Counted from the stretch's first letter, positions 8,064-14,820 are shown. The stretch: 22,584 nt of DNA from an uncultured Pseudoxanthomonas sp. (GCA_937975725.1 CALJUL010000059.1:1-22584), one strand, 5' to 3'. Made by a program: numbers and translations. The notes: generated by a model from the letters alone, not told the origin.

Positions 8064-8831
8064 CTAGTTGAGGATGTGGTAGCCGCCATCCACGTACAGC
8101 GTGGAGCCGGTGATGGCGCGGGCGCCGTCGCTGGCGAGGAAGGCGCACAGCGGGCCGACGTCGTCGGTGGACAGGGTTGCGCGCATCGGCGCCCGTGCCG
8201 CGCTGTCGGCGACCAGGGCATCGAAGGCGCTCAACCCGGAGGCGGCCCGGGTCGGGATGGGGCCGGGCGAGATGGCGTTGACGCGAATGCCGGCGGGGCC
8301 GAGTTCGGCGGCGAGATAGCGCGTGGCCGATTCCAGCGCGGCCTTCACCGGCCCCATGATCCCGTAGTGCGGAATCACCTCGGCGCCGCCCAGGTAGCTC
8401 ATCGTGATCAGGCTGCCGCCGTCGGGCATCAGCGGTTCGGCCAGGCGCGCCAGGCGAACGAAGGAATGGCAGGAGACGTCCATCGCCAAGCCGAACCCCT
8501 CGCGCGAGCTGTCGGTCACGCGGCCGTGCAGATCCGGCTTCGGCGCGAAGGCGATGGAATGGAGCACGAAGTCAAGCCCCCCCCCCCAGCGCTCGGCGAC
8601 CTCTTCGAACAGGGCCTGCATTTGGCCGTCGTCCTGCACGTCGAGAGGGCGGCGGATCTCCGCGCCCAGCGCATCGAGCAGGGGCTCGACATGCGGCCGC
8701 GACTTGTCGGAGTGCCAGGTGCCGCCGAGCGTGGCGCCGGCCGCATCCATCGACTTGGCGCACGACCAGGCGATGCTGTGGTGGTTGGCGATGCCGATGA
8801 TCAGGCCCTTCTTGCCGTCGAGGATGCCCAC
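8064..8831 (-). CDS. fabI: Enoyl-[acyl-carrier-protein] reductase, FabI type
   Basis: A 255-aa atypical SDR matching FabI, which reduces trans-2-enoyl-ACP with NAD(P)H in the last step of each fatty-acid elongation cycle. Evidence is the variant cofactor loop GIANHHSIAW (13-22), HSIAFAP (91-97), SYLGG with Y146, HYGIMGPVK with Y156 and K163, and NAISPGPIPTRAASG (185-199); these are the E. coli FabI catalytic positions. The start is GTG at 8831, one base after the phaC stop, with GGAGAAG 5-10 bases upstream inside phaC. A longer in-frame start would only re-read phaC sequence. An 11-G run encodes W-G-G-G at 82-85. Its place in a PHA operon is unexpected. It could be the main FabI, a second copy that retunes lipid synthesis, or an enoyl-CoA reductase linking fatty-acid and PHA intermediates. 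Confidence 0.9.
   Translation of the reverse strand: MGILDGKKGLIIGIANHHSIAWSCAKSMDAAGATLGGTWHSDKSRPHVEPLLDALGAEIRRPLDVQDDGQMQALFEEVAERWGGGLDFVLHSIAFAPKPDLHGRVTDSSREGFGLAMDVSCHSFVRLARLAEPLMPDGGSLITMSYLGGAEVIPHYGIMGPVKAALESATRYLAAELGPAGIRVNAISPGPIPTRAASGLSAFDALVADSAARAPMRATLSTDDVGPLCAFLASDGARAITGSTLYVDGGYHILN
8577..8587 (-). repeat. G11 homopolymer inside fabI
   Basis: Eleven consecutive C on the plus strand, read as eleven G on the coding strand, lie inside the FabI reading frame around codons 82-85. The frame is intact at this length. A change of one or two bases would truncate the protein shortly afterwards. Confidence 0.8.
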
Positions 8832-8832
8832 G

Positions 8833-10593
8833 TCACTTCTCCATGACGTAGCGACCGGGGGCGTCGTCCACGGCCTTGTAGCCTTTGGCCGGTGCGCCGG
8901 TGGCCGGTGGCTTGACGGGTTCACCCGAGCGCTTCCGCAGCCAGGCGACCCATTCCGGCCACCACGAGCCCTCCTGCACCTGGGTGGTCTGCACCCATTC
9001 CTCGGGAGACTGGTAATGGTTGCCGCCGGCCGGGCGGGTGCGCGCGCGGTAGCGGCGGTTCGGGCGGCCCGGCTCGCTGACGATGCCGGCGTTGTGCCCG
9101 CCGCTGGTCAGCACGAAGGTGATCTCCGCCGGCGACAGGTTGTGCAACTTGTAGACCGAGCGCCACGGCGCAACGTGGTCGGTCTCGGTGCCGACGCAGA
9201 ACGTCGGCAGGGTGATGCCGCCCAGCGACACCGGCCGCCCGTCCACCGGGTAGCGGCCTTCGCTGAGGTCGTCATTGAGGAACAGCCGGCGCAGGTATTG
9301 CGAATGCATCTTGGCCGGCATCCGCGTGGCGTCGGCGTTCCAGGCCATCAGGTCGTTCATCGGCCGGCGCTCGCCAAGCAGGTAGACGTTGACCAGCTTC
9401 GACCACAGCAGGTCGTAGGAGCGCAGCATCTGGAACGCGCCGGCCATTTGCTCGGCGCGCAGGTAGCCTTTTTCCTGCATCTGCGCTTCAAGCAGGGTCA
9501 CTTGGCTTTCGTCGATGAACAGCGCCAGTTCGCCGGGCTCGCTGAAGTCGGTCTGCGCGGTGAACAGGCTCAGTGAAGCCAGGCGCTCGTCGCCGTCGCG
9601 CGCCATCGCCGCCGCGGCGATCGACAGCAGCGTGCCGCCGAGGCAGTAGCCGGTGGCGTGGATCTTGCGTTTGGGCACGATCGCGTTGATCGCGTCCAGC
9701 GCGGCGCGGAAGCCCAGGTCGAGGTATTCGTCCATGCCCAGGTCGCGGTCGCCGGCGTCGGGGTTCTTCCACGAGATGCAGAACACCGTGTGGCCCTGGT
9801 CGACCAGGTACTTGATCAGCGAGTTGTGCGGCGACAGGTCGAGGATGTAGTACTTCATGATCCACGCCGGGACGATCAGGATCGGTTCCGGATGCACCTT
9901 TCCGGTGGTCGGCGCGTACTGGATCAGTTCGATCAGCCGGTTGCGCAGCACCACCTTGCCCGGGGTGATCGCGACATCGCGGCCGGGCACGAATGCCTCC
10001 GTGCCGGCGGGCGGTCGGCCGGCCAGCCGGCGCTCGATGTCGTCCGACAGATACGCCAAACCGCGCAGCAGGTTGGCCCCGCCTTCTTCCACGGTCCGCT
10101 TGAGCGCCACCGGGTTGCTGGCCAGTTGGTTGCCGGGCGAGAACATGTCCAGCCATTGCCGCGCGGCGAAGGCGGCCACGTTCTCGTGGTGGCGGTCCAC
10201 GCCGGCGACGCCGCGGGTGGCGCCCTCCCACCAGCGCTGGTTGAGCAGGAACGCCTGATGCCACAGGTTGAACGGCCATTGCCGCCATTCCGGCGCGGCG
10301 AAGCGGCGGTCCCGCGCCGGCGGCTCGACGCAGGCGCGCGCCTCGCCGGGGCCGGCCATCAGGCATTCGCGCAGGTATCCGGCCAGGGCCGAGGCCTGTT
10401 CGAGCGCCAGCGCCGCCAGTTCGGACTGCTTGCCGGGCGAGGCGGCCAGATGCGAGGCCCAGTCCAGCCACGCCAGCAGCGCCGACTGCGGCGAGACCGA
10501 GGCGAAGGCGTTGGCCATCGCGGCGCGCGCCTTGATGTCCATTGCGCTGGGGTCCAACGGTGCAGGGGGCATGCTCGGTTCAGACCAGTTCAT
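8833..10593 (-). CDS. phaC: Class I poly(3-hydroxyalkanoate) synthase
   Basis: A 586-aa synthase that polymerises (R)-3-hydroxyacyl-CoA at the granule surface. The lipase-like box GYCLGG (315-320) carries the nucleophile C317, D472 lies in TETDHVAPW and H500 in SGGHNAGIV, completing the Cys-Asp-His triad. The N-terminal domain segment WPFNLWHQAFLLNQRWW (106-122) and full length match class I PhaC. Start choice is uncertain: ATG 10593 is used here; TTG 10608 and ATG 10572 are in frame, and none has a clear Shine-Dalgarno sequence. If the FNR-type promoter described below is real, transcription would begin near 10601, which excludes TTG 10608 and gives a very short leader for 10593. It heads the minus-strand operon and ends one base before the fabI-like start. 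Confidence 0.96.
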   Translation of the reverse strand: MNWSEPSMPPAPLDPSAMDIKARAAMANAFASVSPQSALLAWLDWASHLAASPGKQSELAALALEQASALAGYLRECLMAGPGEARACVEPPARDRRFAAPEWRQWPFNLWHQAFLLNQRWWEGATRGVAGVDRHHENVAAFAARQWLDMFSPGNQLASNPVALKRTVEEGGANLLRGLAYLSDDIERRLAGRPPAGTEAFVPGRDVAITPGKVVLRNRLIELIQYAPTTGKVHPEPILIVPAWIMKYYILDLSPHNSLIKYLVDQGHTVFCISWKNPDAGDRDLGMDEYLDLGFRAALDAINAIVPKRKIHATGYCLGGTLLSIAAAAMARDGDERLASLSLFTAQTDFSEPGELALFIDESQVTLLEAQMQEKGYLRAEQMAGAFQMLRSYDLLWSKLVNVYLLGERRPMNDLMAWNADATRMPAKMHSQYLRRLFLNDDLSEGRYPVDGRPVSLGGITLPTFCVGTETDHVAPWRSVYKLHNLSPAEITFVLTSGGHNAGIVSEPGRPNRRYRARTRPAGGNHYQSPEEWVQTTQVQEGSWWPEWVAWLRKRSGEPVKPPATGAPAKGYKAVDDAPGRYVMEK

Positions 10594-10607
10594 GTTGTGG
10601 TGCAGCA

Positions 10608-10613
10608 ATCATG
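10608..10613 (-). promoter_or_regulatory. Candidate -10 element of the phaC promoter
   Basis: On the minus strand the hexamer is CATGAT (4 of 6 matches to TATAAT). If transcription begins near 10601, the FNR-type box centre (10642.5) is at -41.5, the canonical class II activator position. The call rests on this spacing more than on the hexamer itself. Confidence 0.4.
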
Positions 10614-10635
10614 AGGGCTTCGGAGGGGAGGAGCA

Positions 10636-10649
10636 TTGATCCAAATCAA
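10636..10649. promoter_or_regulatory. FNR/ANR/FixK-type binding site upstream of phaC
   Basis: TTGATCCAAATCAA is an exact match to the palindromic consensus TTGAT-N4-ATCAA recognised by FNR, ANR, DNR and FixK proteins. It lies 43 bp upstream of the chosen phaC ATG, in the AT-rich part of an otherwise GC-rich spacer. A Crp/Fnr regulator with matching recognition residues is encoded at 14101-14820. This suggests low-oxygen or nitric-oxide-linked control of the PHA/exporter operon. Confidence 0.7.
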
Positions 10650-10780
10650 AAAACAACCTGATGGTCGGATGTTTCAATGGCAGGCAGGCCTCGACGCGAA
10701 ATTCCCCGGTATCCCCCGCGTGGCTTGGACGGCATGGAAGGAGCGCCGCAAGCATGAAACAACTATTTGGTCGTTTTGTG

Positions 10781-10790
10781 TAGTATAGCA
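10781..10790 (-). promoter_or_regulatory. Candidate extended -10 promoter reading toward phaC
   Basis: The minus strand reads TGCTATACT, an extended -10 (TG-N-TATAAT, one mismatch), with no good -35. It would start a transcript near 10775 with a leader of about 180 bases, a possible second phaC promoter. The plus strand of the same patch (TAGTATAGC) could alternatively serve tetR. Confidence 0.3.
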
Positions 10791-10974
10791 CTCCCTTCTC
10801 ACGACCTGATGATCGATTTCATGTCGACTCGTCCCGTGGACGGCTGCGAGGAGTGGGGTTCCGTCTCCCGGCCGGCCAAGAAGCGCCGTCCCGACAGCGG
10901 ATGCCTGGGCGGGCCTGTCCAATGCCACCAGCAACCCTCCCGTCGGCAGCCTGCCGTTAACATGCTGTGTTTTG

Positions 10975-10994
10975 GCGACGCGAAGGCGCGTCGC
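10975..10994. promoter_or_regulatory. Perfect 8-4-8 inverted repeat before tetR (candidate TetR operator)
   Basis: GCGACGCG, spacer AAGG, CGCGTCGC, ending 19 bases before the TTG start of the TetR gene. Perfect symmetry and position suggest an autoregulatory operator. As RNA it would also form a stable hairpin just upstream of the ribosome site. A copy of the half-site CGACGCGAA occurs at 10692-10700 in the phaC upstream region. Confidence 0.5.
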
Positions 10995-11013
10995 GTCATC
11001 GAGAGGAAGCGCC

Positions 11014-11658
11014 TTGACCACCGCAGTCCGCCGGAAAACCCCAACGAGCAAGCGCCGTCGTCGCTACCTGCCGTCCGCCGAGCGCAAGCCGGAGATCCTC
11101 GATGCGGCGTTCGTCGAGTTCTCGAACCGGGGTTACACGTCCACCACGGTCGAGGCCATCGCCGCCCGTGCCGGGCTGTCGAAGGCGGGGATCTATGCGC
11201 ACTACAAGAGCAAGGAAGATATCTTCGAAGACCTGCTGATGACGGTGTTGGTTCCGTCCGAACGGGGCGAAATCTCCCTGGACAGGGACAACGCGCTGGA
11301 ATCGATCGTCGAATCCTATCTCGATGGCGTTTATCTCGCGCTGGAACAGCCGAAGACTCTGGCGACCTTCCGGCTGCTCGTGCTCGAAAGCCGGCGCATC
11401 CCTGCCGCCCTGCTCCGGCGCTGGCACGGCAGGATCATGGCGTGCCAGTTGCTGAACGACCGGGCCCTCCTCGACGAGTGCATCCGGCGTGGCATCATCC
11501 GCCGCGGGGTGATGACGGACAGCCGGTTGCTGGTCGGTACCCCGGCCGTGAGCTGGATATGCCATCACCTGCTGTTCGGGGAAGACACGTTCATACCGCT
11601 GGCGGAGATGCGCCAGGATCACAAGCGCATGCTGATGGAGTTGCTGTCGCCGAGATAG
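11014..11658 (+). CDS. TetR/AcrR-family transcriptional regulator
   Basis: A 214-aa regulator. The TetR_N DNA-binding domain covers about residues 25-73, with the helix-turn-helix in TSTTVEAIAARAGLSKAGIYAHYKSKEDIF (42-71). The ligand-binding domain follows and contains a conserved-looking ALEQPKTLATFRLLVLESRRIP stretch, typical of regulators with a TetR_C C-terminal domain. I chose TTG at 11014 because GAGAGGAAG lies just upstream and the perfect inverted repeat at 10975-10994 then falls in front of the gene. A TTG at 10972 would place that repeat inside the coding region. A basic N-terminal tail (RRKTPTSKRRRR) precedes the domain. It is divergent from phaC and precedes the hydrolase gene by 62 bp, so either may be its target. 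The ligand cannot be told from sequence. Confidence 0.9.
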   Translation: MTTAVRRKTPTSKRRRRYLPSAERKPEILDAAFVEFSNRGYTSTTVEAIAARAGLSKAGIYAHYKSKEDIFEDLLMTVLVPSERGEISLDRDNALESIVESYLDGVYLALEQPKTLATFRLLVLESRRIPAALLRRWHGRIMACQLLNDRALLDECIRRGIIRRGVMTDSRLLVGTPAVSWICHHLLFGEDTFIPLAEMRQDHKRMLMELLSPR

Positions 11659-11720
11659 TCGGCCACCGGCTCGCTGGCAATGGTGCCCGGGCGTCGCGCG
11701 GATGGATCCTGCGATCGGCC

Positions 11721-13709
11721 ATGTTGGCGCTGGCGTCGCTGCTGCTGAGCGGTTGCGCGATCCTGCGCGAGCTCGGCCCGGCGGTCGAGATCGAACCGAT
11801 GACGCCCGGCGAATACATCGCCCTCAAGCGCGGCGACATCCTCACCAGCGGCAAGTTCAGTGCCGCCACCCTGGAGACGATCCGCGTCGCGGGCCTGGAT
11901 GGCGATGGCGAAGCCTGCACCAGGCCCGAAGCCGTGGCCTGCATCCAGACCCTAGCCGACGCGGCCGGCCTGTCCGACGAACGGCGACATTCGGCCCTGT
12001 CCGAACTGTGGTTGCGACAAGCCCAGTCTTTGCCCGCGGCCACGAAAGGCGTGGTGCCCGATGCCGGCGACGCGCGCATCGGCGCGTGGCTGGAGGTCGC
12101 CCGGCATGCCTACGCCTACCTGTTCTTCAGCGAACGCACACCCGGATCCCGCGCGTTCGAGGACCGCCAGACGCAGGTGCGGGACTACTACAACCTGGCG
12201 GTGCAGGAGGCGTCGTCGTTGTTGTTTGCCCGCCTGGAGCGAGGCGACAGAACCCCGGTCGACGGCGTACTGCGGCTGGGCGGATGGAACTTCCGCGCGG
12301 ACCTGTCCGGCCTGCGCCTGCCGGGCCAGGGTGCGCAGTTGCAGGACCTGCTGCCGGCTTCGTCGCTGGGATTCGCCGGGTTGCGCAGCACCTACCGACG
12401 CGACGGTTTCGGTGCCGAACTGGTGGCGGTGATGGCCGACGACCCGGTCGCGTCCGTGTCGGGCGCCGATGCAGCGGGCGCCGGACGGCCTGCGCGGCCA
12501 CCGGTCCCGCTATGGAGCGAAATACCGGAAACGGCGGTCACCGCGCTGCTGCGTTTCCCGGGCGAGAATCTCGCCCAGGTGTTGTCCACGCACGACGCCC
12601 AGCTCTCCGCCCACGATCCGTATCGCGAGGAAAAGATCGAACTGCACGGCCAGGATGTGCCCTTGGCGGCCAACTTCACTGCCGGTTATGGACTGTGGCT
12701 GGCGCGTTCCGGTTTTGCCCGCCAGTCGCTGCGGAGCCTGCTCGGCAAGGACCAGGGCATCGACCGCCCGCGCCTGTTCCTGATGCAGCCCTACGACCCC
12801 CAGCGTCGGGTGATCCTCATGGTCCACGGGCTGGCGAGCAGTCCGGAAGCCTGGGTCAACCTGGCCAACGAGTTGATGGGCGACAAACAGATCCGCCAGC
12901 ACTTCCAGATCTGGCAGTTCTACTACCCGACCAACATGCCGATCCCGGTCAGCCATCATGCGATCCGCCAAACCCTGGCGGACGTGCTGAAGTATTTCGA
13001 CCCGCAGGGCACGGCCCCGGCCTCGCGCGACATGGTGCTGGTCGGACACAGCATGGGCGGCGTCATCGCTCGGTTGATGGTGTCCTCGACCGTGGGGGAT
13101 GGGTTGTGGAACCGGCTGTTCGACGGCCGCGCGCTCGATGACGGCAGGATGCAGCGTTTGCGTGAGCGAATCGGCCCGATGCTGCATTTCGAACCGGAGC
13201 CCGAGGTGGACCGGGCCATCTTCATCGCCAGCCCGCATCGCGGCACCGACGTTGCCGGCAGTCGCCTGGGCCGCTGGATCGGCGGTTTCGTGCGCCTGCC
13301 GCTCACCTTGCTGGAAGGCTTTGGCGACGTGATCCAGGATCTGGCGCATGCCGGCCAGGCGCAGGCCGCGCAGCCGCAGCCGAAGATCCCCAACAGCATC
13401 GACAATCTCGACAAATCCGATCCGTTCGTCCAGGCGGCTGCCGATTTGCCGATCTCCCCATGCGTGCATTACCACTCGATCATCGGTCACTACGACCCCG
13501 AGAAGCCGCTGGCCGAGTCCGACGATGGCGTGGTGCCCTACTGGAGTTCGCACCTGGACGGCGCCGAATCCGAAAAAGTCATCCGCTCCTTCCATAGCGT
13601 GCAGGAGACCGCGGCGGCGATTATCGAGATCCGCCGCATCCTGCACGAAGACGTCCTGGAGCACGGCAGCGCCCCGGCTGCGGCCGAAGCGGGGGTGGGA
13701 TGCCGATGA
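11721..13709 (+). CDS. Alpha/beta-hydrolase (lipase/esterase-like) lipoprotein
   Basis: A 662-aa protein with a short lipoprotein signal (MLALASLLLSGC, cysteine 12), so probably attached to a membrane facing the periplasm. The first 360 or so residues form a region I cannot assign. The hydrolase domain begins around RVILMVHGLASSPEAW, has the nucleophile elbow GHSMGG with S444, a candidate acid at D601 (ESDDGVVPYWSSH) and a candidate histidine H625 (SFHSVQ). ASPHRGT after the elbow is common in triacylglycerol-lipase and cutinase-like folds. The signal lacks the usual positive n-region; arginines just upstream (RGWILRSA) hint at a missed non-canonical start, but no in-frame ATG, GTG or TTG is there. 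The substrate is unknown; an ester from the nearby Baeyer-Villiger enzyme is one possibility. Confidence 0.85.
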   Translation: MLALASLLLSGCAILRELGPAVEIEPMTPGEYIALKRGDILTSGKFSAATLETIRVAGLDGDGEACTRPEAVACIQTLADAAGLSDERRHSALSELWLRQAQSLPAATKGVVPDAGDARIGAWLEVARHAYAYLFFSERTPGSRAFEDRQTQVRDYYNLAVQEASSLLFARLERGDRTPVDGVLRLGGWNFRADLSGLRLPGQGAQLQDLLPASSLGFAGLRSTYRRDGFGAELVAVMADDPVASVSGADAAGAGRPARPPVPLWSEIPETAVTALLRFPGENLAQVLSTHDAQLSAHDPYREEKIELHGQDVPLAANFTAGYGLWLARSGFARQSLRSLLGKDQGIDRPRLFLMQPYDPQRRVILMVHGLASSPEAWVNLANELMGDKQIRQHFQIWQFYYPTNMPIPVSHHAIRQTLADVLKYFDPQGTAPASRDMVLVGHSMGGVIARLMVSSTVGDGLWNRLFDGRALDDGRMQRLRERIGPMLHFEPEPEVDRAIFIASPHRGTDVAGSRLGRWIGGFVRLPLTLLEGFGDVIQDLAHAGQAQAAQPQPKIPNSIDNLDKSDPFVQAAADLPISPCVHYHSIIGHYDPEKPLAESDDGVVPYWSSHLDGAESEKVIRSFHSVQETAAAIIEIRRILHEDVLEHGSAPAAAEAGVGCR

Positions 13710-13870
13710 CGGTGAAGATCGATGCCTTCGTCGGCTTCACGCTGGCGATCCTGCTGCTGTACTTCTTCGCCGCTCTCGGCCTCAATACTGACATGCGCAT
13801 GCTGGCACGCGGCGGGTGCCCGTTGCTGGGTGCCGTCGGCGCCGACGGGGAGGACGCTTCGGCGATCTAG
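13700..13870 (+). pseudogene. gltS: Internally deleted relic of a GltS-type sodium/glutamate symporter
   Basis: A 56-codon frame overlaps the end of the hydrolase gene. Its first part (KIDAFVGFTLAILLL) resembles the extreme N-terminus of GltS transporters. It passes directly into YFFAALGLNTDMRMLARGG, which resembles a segment normally some 50-60 residues further on (FFATIGLNANIASLRAGG in E. coli, from memory). The hydrophobic remainder of the roughly 400-aa transporter is missing and the frame ends at TAG 13868-13870 after an unrelated polar tail. I read it as a relic with an internal deletion and loss of the 3' part. A functional small membrane protein is possible but less likely. Confidence 0.6.
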
Positions 13871-14100
13871 CCCTCAATTCCGGCGAGCCGTAGAATTATC
13901 CAAAGACGGCCACTTCGCGTGGTCGTCTCCATCCCGGGTCAGTTTCAAATCGGCGCCGGCACGTGCAGCCCAGTTGCGGCCTCTGGGCCACATCAGCCCC
14001 TGCGCGCGCCACGGACCGTGATGGCGGGGACTTTTCGCAGGCCAAACGCCACATACTTAGGGCGACGTTCGCGGGAAAATATGTCGACAGAAAACCGATC
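13871..14100. other. Intergenic segment before the Crp/Fnr gene
   Basis: About 230 bases with no supported gene, no FNR-type box and no clear terminator. It probably carries the promoter of the Crp/Fnr gene; I cannot place it with confidence. Codon-like stretches on both strands look like debris. Confidence 0.4.
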
Positions 14101-14820
14101 ATGGCAATGACCGCCCCTGGCACGACTTCGCCAGCAATTTCCTCCAGCCAAGACACCGACCTGGACCACTTGGACCACCTGCTGACGCCAAAGCAGCGCG
14201 CACGCCTGGAAAGCATTGCTTCGGCATTGAAGTACACATGCCGCGACCAGATCGTGTATCACCAGGGGCAGGTCGCCGACGCGCTCTATTTCCTTGATCT
14301 GGGCATGGTCGAACTCACCACCTACCAGAAGAGCGACGGCGACCGGCACATTGTCGCATTCTTGTATCCCGGCGACCTGTTCGGACTGTCCGAAGATGGA
14401 CGCTACCTCAACACCGTGCGCACGCTGGCGCCAACCAAGTTGTACCGGCTGCCACTGGACGATCTGCAGCGCCTGCTGGTGCAGGACGCCCGGCTGCAAC
14501 TGCTTTTCCTCGCCAAGGCCGCCCAGGAGCTACGCAAGGCACAACGCCAGAAGATCGTCCTCGGCCAGCGCGACCCATGCCGCCGCCTGGCTTCGTTTTT
14601 GCTCGAGTTCCTGCGCAGTAACCAGTACTACGATCCGGAAACCCGGATCGTTTCCCTGCCAATGAACCGCCGGGACATCGCCGACTACCTGGCGTTGACC
14701 CATGAAAGCGTGTCCCGGGCCCTGGCCAAGCTGGAAACCGAGGGTATGGTCCAGCGCCAGTCGCCCCGGCTAGTCCGCCTGAAGGATATGCGCGCGTTGA
14801 ACGACCTTGCCACGTACTGA
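14101..14820 (+). CDS. Crp/Fnr-family transcriptional regulator (DNR/FixK-like)
   Basis: A 239-aa regulator with a cyclic-nucleotide-binding-like sensor domain (about residues 30-145), a long dimerisation helix and a C-terminal winged helix-turn-helix (about 185-225; MNRRDIADYLALTHESVSRALAKLE). The recognition helix has E202, S205 and R206, the E..SR pattern that in FNR-type proteins contacts TTGAT half-sites. Only two cysteines are present (47 and 160), so it cannot carry an FNR-type 4Fe-4S cluster. The cAMP phosphate-binding cassette is also absent, so it is unlikely to be a cAMP receptor. This leaves DNR/FixK-like sensing or phosphorelay control. A perfect FNR-type box lies upstream of phaC about 3.5 kb away. 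ATG 14101 is chosen to begin near the domain; the ribosome site is weak. Confidence 0.9.
   Translation: MAMTAPGTTSPAISSSQDTDLDHLDHLLTPKQRARLESIASALKYTCRDQIVYHQGQVADALYFLDLGMVELTTYQKSDGDRHIVAFLYPGDLFGLSEDGRYLNTVRTLAPTKLYRLPLDDLQRLLVQDARLQLLFLAKAAQELRKAQRQKIVLGQRDPCRRLASFLLEFLRSNQYYDPETRIVSLPMNRRDIADYLALTHESVSRALAKLETEGMVQRQSPRLVRLKDMRALNDLATY

Larger units (their letters stand above)
10594..11013. other. Divergent regulatory region between phaC and tetR
   Basis: About 420 bases without a convincing gene. It contains an FNR-type box, a possible class II -10 for phaC, an extended -10 candidate further upstream, and a perfect inverted repeat next to tetR, each listed separately. The central part (10800-10970) shows open frames on both strands, but they lack ribosome sites and resemble no family I know. 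Confidence 0.6.

Noticed and set aside
8832..8924. N-terminal extension of the FabI-like protein to 8924
   Set aside because: The added residues re-read phaC sequence; GTG 8831 has a good ribosome site and gives the normal FabI N-terminus and numbering.
10799..11044. A possible small minus-strand gene in the phaC-tetR spacer
   Set aside because: No ribosome site or recognisable family; it would overlap the tetR start and its inverted repeat.
10767..11720. Upstream extension of the hydrolase reading frame through tetR to 10767
   Set aside because: It overlaps the well-supported TetR gene in another frame, and the lipoprotein signal begins only at 11721.
11702..13141. A 479-codon frame inside the hydrolase gene on the same strand
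   Set aside because: Arg/Pro/Gly-rich shadow frame; the hydrolase motifs are in the other frame.
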